From NCBI GenBank assembly GCA_946885335.1, contig CAMPGG010000236.1, forward strand, positions 1-5,471: a stretch of DNA of 5,471 nt, given 5' to 3'. Position numbers and translations under genes: made by a program. Each line of letters starts with the position of its first letter. The stretch's first letter is position 1. The notes under the pieces are model-generated. The model was given only the letters and a program-made list of their open reading frames with translations, was not told where the DNA came from and made no database searches. Source of the stretch: an uncultured Chitinophagaceae bacterium (lineage in GTDB: Bacteria > Bacteroidota > Bacteroidia > Chitinophagales > Chitinophagaceae). Below, piece after piece: positions 1 through 5,471 of the stretch.

Positions 1-235
1 TGTCAACTTTTACGGGCATTAAACCAGCATTCCGGTTAACCAGGTTTGTTTGGCTCGATTCATTAAAGGTGGTCAGCAATTTTTCAATTCGACGAATCTC
101 ATCCACTGCCGCTTGTATGCACAATTTTGCTCTTAACTTATTATGGGTGACTACACTTATTTCAAAGCGGTTACCCATTAACTTTAGGGTTTCTTTGTAA
201 AGTGAAGTTTTATCAATCACTTTATTTAATTGCAT
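1..235 (-). CDS. apbE: FAD:protein FMN transferase (ApbE family), N-terminal part, cut by left window edge
   Basis: ApbE-family enzymes move FMN from FAD to a threonine of target flavoproteins, in a Mg-dependent reaction. Only the first 78 codons are visible. Residues 19-29 (LMGNRFEISVV) match the 'MGT-f-i' opening strand of the family. Residues 46-71 carry the helix EIRRIEKLLTTF followed by a serine- and asparagine-rich turn (SSQTNLVNRNAG), matching the conserved region that is usually '...D..lS.yn..SelsrlN' in this family. The FAD- and metal-binding residues lie beyond the edge. The ATG at 233-235 is the only sensible start, because an in-frame TAA sits at 248-250 with no alternative initiator between. 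No signal peptide or lipobox is therefore possible, whereas many ApbE proteins are exported or lipoproteins. The start overlaps the end of the upstream thioredoxin gene by 14 nt, implying co-transcription and translational coupling. The family call is by eye from an N-terminal fragment. Confidence 0.82.
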   Translation of the reverse strand, partial: MQLNKVIDKTSLYKETLKLMGNRFEISVVTHNKLRAKLCIQAAVDEIRRIEKLLTTFNESSQTNLVNRNAGLMPVKVD

Positions 236-662
236 TTTCCAAAAGCTTTATCTCGTCAGTGAAACCTTCAGGAGAAATACGAGGAAGGCCTTCCCATTTT
301 TTTAAAACGATCCCATCAGGGCTTAATAACAGGGTTAATGGGAACACGCCATCTTTATTATATTTTTCTGCTAACTGGTCATTTAATTTTTGTTGTTCTT
401 TAGAGAGTTGATTTTTTTTAAGCCGGGGAAAGTCCGCTTTTACCAATATTAAATGATCATTTGAGTATTGCTCAAAGACTTCAGAATCAAAAATTTCTTT
501 ATTAAGAATGATGCATGGTCCGCACCAGTCTGATCCGGCAAAATTTAAAAGAATATTTTTATTTTCTGCTTTGGCTTGTTCTTGTGCCTTTTCCATGTTG
601 TTTTGCCAGTTGGGCGTTAAGAACAGGATACTGTTATACATCAAGAGAAGGAGCAGGTACAT
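222..662 (-). CDS. Thioredoxin-fold protein with WCGPC motif and N-terminal hydrophobic leader
   Basis: A 146-residue thioredoxin-like protein, probably a thiol-disulfide reductase acting on the outer side of the cytoplasmic membrane. The redox motif is W46-C47-G48-P49-C50, inside the familiar run 'LLNFAGSDWCGPC'. A 'KADFPR' segment follows at 75-80, and the cis-proline expected opposite the active site is P108 in GVFPLTLLL (105-113), followed by SPDG (114-117). A lysine- and glutamine-rich insert (about 82-103) lies between these, as in the envelope-associated thioredoxin_7-like group rather than classical TrxA. Residues 1-16 are almost entirely hydrophobic (MYLLLLLMYNSILFLT), suggesting a signal or anchor, but with no basic residue before it and no lipobox. 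In-frame TGA and TAA codons lie just upstream of the ATG, so no longer N-terminus exists. M8 or M23 are alternative starts, and M23 would give a cytosolic protein. No Shine-Dalgarno is visible. The last 14 nt overlap the apbE start. Confidence 0.88.
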   Translation of the reverse strand: MYLLLLLMYNSILFLTPNWQNNMEKAQEQAKAENKNILLNFAGSDWCGPCIILNKEIFDSEVFEQYSNDHLILVKADFPRLKKNQLSKEQQKLNDQLAEKYNKDGVFPLTLLLSPDGIVLKKWEGLPRISPEGFTDEIKLLENAIK

Positions 663-710
663 AAAATTATTTTATCAAAATTTAAATCTTTATTTCAACA
701 GAATAATTGG

Positions 711-758
711 AATAAAAAACCTTAACAAATATTAAACTGGGTTTAATACCTGTTAAGG
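711..758 (-). terminator. Intrinsic terminator downstream of the receiver-protein gene
   Basis: Read on the minus strand, an 18-bp stem (outer arms CCTTAACA / TGTTAAGG, inner arms TATTAAAC / GTTTAATA, 3-nt loop CCA) spans 758 to 720. It is followed at once by six Ts (719-714) and then ATT. The two positions joining the outer and inner stems are GG against TT, which pair as G-U wobbles in minus-strand RNA. In plus-strand RNA they would be A-C mismatches, and no T-tract follows on that strand. Both facts orient the element to terminate transcription coming from the response-regulator gene, about 70 nt after its stop. It separates that gene from the trx-apbE unit. Confidence 0.88.
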
Positions 759-826
759 CTAAAGGAAAATTAATGTTGTATTTTATAATTGATTCAAATT
801 AAATCATTCAATTGCCATTGAATTTT

Positions 827-1222
827 TTAATTCTTATGATCCAGCAATTGGACAATGGAGTTGTACAACTGGTCCCTGGTAAAAGGTTTTTGAAGAAAAA
901 TATTTGCACCATTTTCCAGCGCAACATCTTCGGCTGAAGCATCATAACCAGAGATCATGATGATCTTGATTTCCGGGTAATTTTTTTTGATCTCGCTGAT
1001 GTAATCGATACCCAAACCATCGGGTAATTTATTATCCAGGATGACCACATCGGGTTGTTCTTCCTGCAGAAAAGTTCCGGCATCTTTGAGGCTTTTGGCA
1101 TATTCCATTTCCAAATTGCTTTTGCCATTCAGCATAATATCCAGTAACAGGCGCATATCGCCTTCATCTTCAACAATAAGTACTTTTCTTGCTTTTTTGT
1201 CCTGCAGTGTAGTTTCAGGCAT
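827..1222 (-). CDS. Single-domain response regulator (CheY-like receiver)
   Basis: A 131-residue protein consisting of one receiver (REC) domain and no output domain, expected to be phosphorylated by a histidine kinase and to act by protein-protein contact in the cytosol. All key receiver residues are present: the acidic pocket E18-D19 (with E20) in VLIVEDE, the phosphoacceptor D63 in VVILDNKLPDG, the switch Ser S91 in IIMISGY, and the conserved K112-P113 in FLQKPF. The C-terminus ends soon after the last helix (about 115-128), so there is no DNA-binding or enzymatic domain. Residues 1-12 form a short charged extension ahead of the first strand. No kinase gene lies next to it in view, so its partner is unknown. 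It is transcribed divergently from the TonB-dependent receptor 200 bp away, and a strong terminator follows it, so it looks like a single-gene transcript. No Shine-Dalgarno is seen before the ATG at 1220-1222. Domain certain, role unknown. Confidence 0.95.
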   Translation of the reverse strand: MPETTLQDKKARKVLIVEDEGDMRLLLDIMLNGKSNLEMEYAKSLKDAGTFLQEEQPDVVILDNKLPDGLGIDYISEIKKNYPEIKIIMISGYDASAEDVALENGANIFLQKPFTRDQLYNSIVQLLDHKN

Positions 1223-1340
1223 ATGTAAGAGTTTTTTTGTGGAATAAATAAGGTTAATTAATAGTGTATGTATCGCCTATAAAAAATCGTGCCTCAACAA
1301 TAACAACACGCATTTTAGATTTTTTAAGTGAATAATTTAT

Positions 1341-1371
1341 TGATCCGGTAAATGCAGCAACCTGCTGATCC
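1341..1371. repeat. Paired TGATCC repeats flanking a short inverted repeat in the divergent intergenic region
   Basis: TGATCC occurs at 1341-1346 and again at 1366-1371, 25 bp start to start. Between and partly overlapping them is an inverted repeat CAGCA-ACC-TGCTG (1355-1367). It lies just upstream of the candidate receptor promoter, where an operator would be plausible. The arms are only 5-6 bp, so chance is a real possibility. The rest of the 200-bp region (1223-1422) is AT-rich and I see no gene in it. Confidence 0.25.
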
Positions 1372-1378
1372 AAATTAA

Positions 1379-1408
1379 TTTCACTGTTCAAATTTAATTT
1401 TAAATGTG
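1379..1408 (+). promoter_or_regulatory. Candidate Bacteroidota-type promoter for the TonB-dependent receptor
   Basis: TAAATGTG at 1401-1408 matches the Bacteroidota -7 consensus TAnnTTTG with one mismatch. TTTC at 1379-1382 could serve as a weak -33 element (consensus TTTG), 18 bp upstream. Initiation would then fall only about 10 nt before the ATG at 1423, giving a very short leader, which would fit the absence of a Shine-Dalgarno there. The match is imperfect and was found by eye. Confidence 0.3.
1389..1396 (-). promoter_or_regulatory. Candidate -7 element for the response regulator
   Basis: On the minus strand TAAATTTG (1396 to 1389) is an exact match to the Bacteroidota -7 consensus TAnnTTTG. 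It points toward the response-regulator gene and would give a leader of roughly 160 nt. No convincing TTTG or TTG is seen 17-21 bp upstream, so the call is weak. It overlaps the spacer of the oppositely directed receptor promoter candidate. Confidence 0.22.
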
Positions 1409-1422
1409 CGAATTTCGCCGCC

Positions 1423-3573
1423 ATGAAGGAAAAAATACTTTTCTGTTGCCTGTTGCTTTTTTCTACAGGCCTGTTTGCACAACACAGTATTAAGCTATTG
1501 ATTAAAAATGATGAAAAAGAAATATTGGCTGGCGCGACTGCGACTATCTCGTCTTTAAATCAATCTGCTGTTGCGGATAGTAATGGTTTAGTTGTTTTCA
1601 ACAATGTGCCTGCCGGCAACTACAGCATTGTCATTTCATTTGTTGAAATGGAGGAATTGGAAATCAGGGTGGAAGTGCCACAACCCGGCGGGGAACCATT
1701 GGAAGTTATTTTGACTGAAGGCCATGGTCATGAAGAAGAAGTGATCGTTACGGCTACAAGGCTCAGCCGGTCCATCAGCGATATTCCAACAAGGGTGGAA
1801 ACAATTTCGGGTGAAGAACTTACTGAAAAAGGTAACATGAAACCCGGTGATATCCGCATGCTTTTAAATGAAAGCACGGGTATTCAAACACAGCAAACTT
1901 CAGCTACATCTTATAATTCCAGTATCCGCATCCAGGGTTTGGATGGACGTTATACCCAAATTTTAAGAGACGGGTTTCCATTGTATGCAGGTTTTTCCGG
2001 CGGATTGAGCCTGATGCAGGTGGCACCATTGGACCTGAAACAAATTGAAGTGATCAAAGGTTCTTCGTCAACTTTATATGGTGGTGGTGCCATAGCTGGC
2101 CTGGTAAATCTTGTATCAAAAACACCCACTGAAAATAAAGAATTGAATTTCCTGGCGAATGGCACTTCTGCCCGTGGATTGGATCTCAGTGCATTTTACA
2201 GTCAGCGGTTTAATAAAATGGGCATTACTGTATTTGGTTCACGTAATACTGGCAATGCATATGATCCGGCAGATATTGGACTTACAGCCATCCCGGAATT
2301 TGAACGCTATACCATCAATCCAAACTTATTCTTGTATGGTGATAAAACATCAGCCAGGATTGGTTTCAGTTTTATTACTGAAGACCGGACAGGCGGAAGC
2401 ATGGAGTATATAAAAAATGGAACAGCTGGTTATTTTGAAAATAACCAGACGGACAGGTTCACCACGCAGGCGCAGCTGACCCACACAATAAACGATAAGT
2501 CGCAGCTAAATTTTAAAAACAGTTACAGCCGTTTCAACAGGTTTATACAAATACCGGCCTATGTTTTTGAAGGCATTCAGCAATCCACATTTACTGAAGC
2601 TACTTATAGTAATTTGGGTGAGAAGGCGCAATGGGTAATTGGTGCAAATTTTATTACAGACGATTTTGCAGAAGAAAGAATAAATAATAATGCATTAAGA
2701 GATTATCATTTTAATACATTGGGGTTATTTGTTCAGAATGCATGGACAATATCGCCCCGCTTTACTTTGGAAACAGGTTTACGAGGTGATTATGTAGAGG
2801 AATATGGATTTGAATTATTACCCCGGTTTTCAGCCATGTTTAAAATGAATCAAAACTTTACAGCCAGGCTGGGTGGTGGACTGGGATATAAAACGCCTAC
2901 CGTTTTTAATGAAGATGCGGAAAGACTTCATTTCGAAAATATTCTTCCCTTGAATCAAACCGTTTCCAATGAGAAATCCGTTGGTGGAAACTTTGATCTG
3001 AACTATCGGGCACGTTTAGCCGAAGTAGGAATTGCCATCAACCAGTTATTTTTTTATACAAGGCTAAATGATCCGCTTGTTTTAACACAAGTCAATAATG
3101 CTTTTCAATTTATGAATGCCAATGGCCACGTTGATACGAAAGGAGCCGAAACCAACCTCCGTTTCACATACGAAGATTTTAAATTATTTGTGGGTTATAC
3201 TTATGCAGATGTAAATAGTTATTATGACAATGAAAAAAGTTGGTTTCCGCTGACAGCCCGGCATCGCTTAAACAATGTACTGATGTATGAAAAAGAAGAA
3301 AAATTGAAGATCGGTTTAGAAGCTTATTATTTCAGCCCACAAAAATTAAATGATGGCGCAATAGGTAAATCTTACTGGACATTTGGTTTGATGGGTGAAA
3401 AGTCCTGGGAAAAATTCTCCCTGTTCCTGAATTTTGAAAACTTTACAGATACCCGCCAAACCAGGTTTGATACTATTTTCACCGGAACGATCAATGACCC
3501 TTTGTTCAGGGATATCTATGCGCCGGTCGATGGGTTTGTAATAAATGGGGGTGTTAAGATCAGGTTTTTATAA
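1423..3573 (+). CDS. TonB-dependent outer-membrane receptor with N-terminal carboxypeptidase-regulatory-like domain
   Basis: A complete 716-residue outer-membrane active transporter that would import a ligand using energy passed from TonB-ExbB-ExbD. A signal peptide occupies residues 1-19 (charged MKEK, hydrophobic core, likely cleavage after LFA before Q20). Residues about 22-97 form a beta-sandwich of the CarboxypepD_reg-like type (AGATATISSLNQSAV, then GLVVFNNVPAGNYSIVIS). The TonB box is about 104-113 (EEEVIVTATR), directly preceded by an unusual HGHEEE run (101-106). The plug domain spans about 110-240, with SIRIQGLDGRYTQILRDG and IEVIKGSSSTLYGGGAIAG as diagnostic motifs. The 22-strand barrel fills the rest and ends in GGVKIRFL, a beta-barrel-type C-terminus. 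It resembles CirA/BtuB-like siderophore or cobalamin receptors more than SusC proteins, which are longer and paired with SusD; no susD is present. The substrate cannot be read from the sequence; the His/Glu run only hints at a metal or metal complex. No Shine-Dalgarno precedes the ATG. Confidence 0.93.
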   Translation: MKEKILFCCLLLFSTGLFAQHSIKLLIKNDEKEILAGATATISSLNQSAVADSNGLVVFNNVPAGNYSIVISFVEMEELEIRVEVPQPGGEPLEVILTEGHGHEEEVIVTATRLSRSISDIPTRVETISGEELTEKGNMKPGDIRMLLNESTGIQTQQTSATSYNSSIRIQGLDGRYTQILRDGFPLYAGFSGGLSLMQVAPLDLKQIEVIKGSSSTLYGGGAIAGLVNLVSKTPTENKELNFLANGTSARGLDLSAFYSQRFNKMGITVFGSRNTGNAYDPADIGLTAIPEFERYTINPNLFLYGDKTSARIGFSFITEDRTGGSMEYIKNGTAGYFENNQTDRFTTQAQLTHTINDKSQLNFKNSYSRFNRFIQIPAYVFEGIQQSTFTEATYSNLGEKAQWVIGANFITDDFAEERINNNALRDYHFNTLGLFVQNAWTISPRFTLETGLRGDYVEEYGFELLPRFSAMFKMNQNFTARLGGGLGYKTPTVFNEDAERLHFENILPLNQTVSNEKSVGGNFDLNYRARLAEVGIAINQLFFYTRLNDPLVLTQVNNAFQFMNANGHVDTKGAETNLRFTYEDFKLFVGYTYADVNSYYDNEKSWFPLTARHRLNNVLMYEKEEKLKIGLEAYYFSPQKLNDGAIGKSYWTFGLMGEKSWEKFSLFLNFENFTDTRQTRFDTIFTGTINDPLFRDIYAPVDGFVINGGVKIRFL

Positions 3574-3587
3574 CCGGATTATACCCG

Positions 3588-5471
3588 TTAAAAATCATGC
3601 AGTAAATGATCCTTTAATTTTTTTTCTGCCTGTAAAATATTTTCGATTCCCTTTAGTATGGCATCGGAATTAAAGGATATGCTGTCGATACCTTGTTCAA
3701 CCAGGAATTTTGCAAATTCAGGAAAATCACTTGGTGCCTGTCCGCATAAACCAATTTTTGTTCCTGCTGCCTTTGCTTTATGAATCACCGTCGCAATCAT
3801 TTCCTTGGCTGCTTCATTTTGTTCACTGAACAGCGGGCTCACAATAGAAGAATCACGGTCAATACCCAGCGTTAATTGTGTTAAATCGTTTGAGCCGATT
3901 GAAAATCCATCAAAAATTTCGGCAAATTTTTCAGCCAGTAAAACATTGCTGGGTATTTCGGCCATGACATAAATTTCCAGGGTTTCATCTTTATCCCTGT
4001 CCAGGCCGTTTTCTTTCATTACTTCAATCACTTTATTCCCTTCTTCAATGGTCCGGCAAAAGGGGATCATCACTTTTACGTTTGTTAATCCCATCTCTTC
4101 CCGAACGCTTTTTATGGCTTCACATTCAAGCCTGAATCCATCTTTATACAGTTCGTGATAATACCTGGAAGCTCCCCGAAATCCCAGCATGGGATTTTCT
4201 TCATGCGGTTCAAAATCTTTTCCGCCAATCAGGTTGGCATATTCGTTTGTTTTAAAATCACTCATGCGTACGATCACATCTTTCGGGAAAAATGCGGCAG
4301 CAATGGTTGCCACACCTTCAGCCAGCTTATCAACAAAATATTTTTCTTTATCAGGATAATGATGTGTGAGTTCTTCAATTTGCTGTTTAACAGCATCGTC
4401 TTTCAAGGCATCGAATTTTACCAGGGCCATGGGATGTACCTGGATAAAATGGGTGATGATGAATTCAATACGCATCAAACCAACACCATCATTTGGATAA
4501 AATGATAATTGGAATGCCTTGTCAGGATCACCAGCTATCATCATGACCTGGGTTGATTTCGGTTTCTTTGCATGTGAGAAATCCAGCTCGGTTATTTTAT
4601 ATTTTAATTCACCCTCATAAACAAAACCTGTCTTTCCTTCACAGCATGAAACAGTTATCATATCGCCATCATGAATGGCTTCTGTGGCATCACCACAACC
4701 AACAATTGCCGGAACACCTAACTCACGGGCAACAATAGACGCATGGCTTGTTCTGCCTCCTTTATTGGTAATGATGGCTCCAGCATTTTTTAAGATCGGG
4801 TCCCAATCAGGTGAGGTCATATCAGTAATAATGATCTCTCCTTTTTTTAATTTATCACCCTCTTTCGGGGAATGTAAAATCCGGGCAATCCCCGTTGCTA
4901 AATTATTTCCAATCGCATTGCCCGTAGTTAATGTTTTACCTTTTTCCAGTAAAGTAAATTCTTTAACATGAAACGGATTGGCTTGTGAATGTACCGTTTC
5001 AGGTCTTGCCTGTACAATGAAAAGTTCATTGGTTAATCCATCTTTTGCCCATTCTATATCCATCGGTTTTTGATAGTGTTCTTCAATCACTAAAAACCAT
5101 TTAGCCAGTTGTATGATCTCATCATCATTCAGCACAAACTGTTCCCTTTTTTCAACAGGGGTTTTAATATTGATGGTTGAAATTTCAGCACCTTTTTCCG
5201 CATAGATCATGGTTTGTGCTTTTTCTCCCAATTTCTTCTGTATGATGGCTTTTTTATTTTGCCGAAGTGTAGGTTTAAAAATAAAAAATTCATCGGGTGT
5301 TACTGTGCCCTGCACAATATTTTCACCCAGTCCCCAAACACCACTGATGTGAATGATGTCCCTGAAACCGGATTCTGGTTCCAGCGTAAAACCAACGCCT
5401 GAACAGCTTTTATCACTGCGGATCATTTTCTGAACACCTACTGATAATGCAACCAGATCATGCGCAAATCC
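3588..5471 (-). CDS. ppsA: Phosphoenolpyruvate synthase, partial (N-terminus beyond right window edge)
   Basis: Cytosolic pyruvate, water dikinase: ATP + pyruvate + water gives PEP + AMP + phosphate, for gluconeogenesis from pyruvate-level substrates. The frame is open to the window edge, giving 627 visible residues. The first 15 codons from the edge read GFAHDLVALSVGVQK and continue into MIRSDKSCSGVGF, part of the ATP-grasp-like nucleotide-binding domain, so the Met at 5424-5426 is internal. QARPET (visible 154-159) closes that domain. The phosphohistidine domain has TNKGGRTSHASIVARELG with catalytic His at visible residue 243 (codon 4743-4745). The C-terminal TIM barrel holds GVGLMRIEF, NPMLGFRGAS, GSNDLTQLTLG and GLCGQAPSDFPEF, with the catalytic Cys at visible residue 576. 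The 333-residue His-Cys spacing is close to the 330 I recall for E. coli PpsA (H421, C751), implying about 180 residues are missing. GQAPSD and VHPMAL favour PpsA over PPDK. The 3' end converges on the receptor gene with 14 nt between stops. Confidence 0.96.
   Translation of the reverse strand, partial: GFAHDLVALSVGVQKMIRSDKSCSGVGFTLEPESGFRDIIHISGVWGLGENIVQGTVTPDEFFIFKPTLRQNKKAIIQKKLGEKAQTMIYAEKGAEISTINIKTPVEKREQFVLNDDEIIQLAKWFLVIEEHYQKPMDIEWAKDGLTNELFIVQARPETVHSQANPFHVKEFTLLEKGKTLTTGNAIGNNLATGIARILHSPKEGDKLKKGEIIITDMTSPDWDPILKNAGAIITNKGGRTSHASIVARELGVPAIVGCGDATEAIHDGDMITVSCCEGKTGFVYEGELKYKITELDFSHAKKPKSTQVMMIAGDPDKAFQLSFYPNDGVGLMRIEFIITHFIQVHPMALVKFDALKDDAVKQQIEELTHHYPDKEKYFVDKLAEGVATIAAAFFPKDVIVRMSDFKTNEYANLIGGKDFEPHEENPMLGFRGASRYYHELYKDGFRLECEAIKSVREEMGLTNVKVMIPFCRTIEEGNKVIEVMKENGLDRDKDETLEIYVMAEIPSNVLLAEKFAEIFDGFSIGSNDLTQLTLGIDRDSSIVSPLFSEQNEAAKEMIATVIHKAKAAGTKIGLCGQAPSDFPEFAKFLVEQGIDSISFNSDAILKGIENILQAEKKLKDHLLHDF

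Noticed and set aside
202..411. A 69-codon plus-strand open frame opposite the thioredoxin and apbE genes.
   Set aside because: Antisense to two recognisable genes with conserved motifs, and its product has no recognisable domain.
806..828. Small hairpin ATTCAA...TTGAAT followed by six Ts on the plus strand, resembling an intrinsic terminator.
   Set aside because: The stem is about 7 bp and entirely AT apart from one G-C pair, and no plus-strand gene ends before it. On the minus strand it has no T-tract. The strong terminator at 711-758 already serves the receiver gene.
1281..1325. AAAAAATC / GATTTTTT inverted repeat with inner CGTG / CACG arms as a regulatory RNA or terminator.
   Set aside because: The outer stem is only A/T runs plus one G-C pair, the inner stem is 4 bp with an asymmetric bulge and a long loop, and it lies between divergent starts where no terminator is needed. 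Chance in AT-rich DNA is likely.
1423..3573. Possibility that the receptor is a SusC-type glycan importer in a polysaccharide utilisation locus.
   Set aside because: At 716 residues it is shorter than the usual SusC (about 1000), there is no SusD-type gene next to it, and no glycoside hydrolases are present.
3565..3596. Imperfect hairpin TAACCGG / CCCGTTA spanning the two convergent stops as a shared terminator.
   Set aside because: The stem contains mismatches and the flanking T and A runs are on the wrong sides for intrinsic termination on either strand.
4155..4505. A 116-codon plus-strand open frame, and other plus-strand open frames opposite the PEP synthase gene.
   Set aside because: They lie wholly antisense to strongly conserved PEP synthase coding sequence, have no family-like motifs, and are explained as shadows of that gene.

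Overview
The window looks like chromosomal DNA from a member of the Bacteroidota, plausibly close to the Chitinophagaceae. It is AT-rich between genes, and none of the visible starts has a good Shine-Dalgarno sequence. A TonB-dependent receptor carries the N-terminal carboxypeptidase-regulatory-like domain common in that phylum, and sequences close to the Bacteroidota -7 promoter consensus (TAnnTTTG) lie between genes. This placement is inference from sequence character; no marker gene is present.

Layout from left to right. The minus strand first holds the start of an ApbE-type FAD:protein FMN transferase that runs off the left edge (1-235). It overlaps by 14 nt the end of a thioredoxin-fold protein with a WCGPC motif (222-662). 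The two read leftward and almost certainly form one operon. A very regular hairpin with a T-tract (about 711-758) is an intrinsic terminator for the gene upstream of them, a stand-alone CheY-like receiver protein (827-1222, minus). A 200-bp divergent intergenic region (1223-1422) carries candidate promoters and a small repeat structure. It is followed by a complete TonB-dependent outer-membrane receptor on the plus strand (1423-3573). Only 14 nt after its stop comes the end of a convergent phosphoenolpyruvate synthase gene on the minus strand (3588 to beyond the right edge). That gene has no start in the window: the first in-frame Met, at 5426, is internal, and about 180 N-terminal residues are missing.

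The genes do not form one pathway. The thioredoxin/ApbE pair suggests redox handling and covalent flavin attachment in or near the envelope. The receptor imports an unidentified ligand across the outer membrane. PEP synthase is central gluconeogenic metabolism. The receiver protein has no kinase or output partner in view. I found no CRISPR array, mobile element, tRNA, rRNA or clearly novel system. The most useful observations are the trx-apbE overlap, the absence of an export signal on ApbE, the strand-asymmetric terminator, and the false start of the PEP synthase gene.
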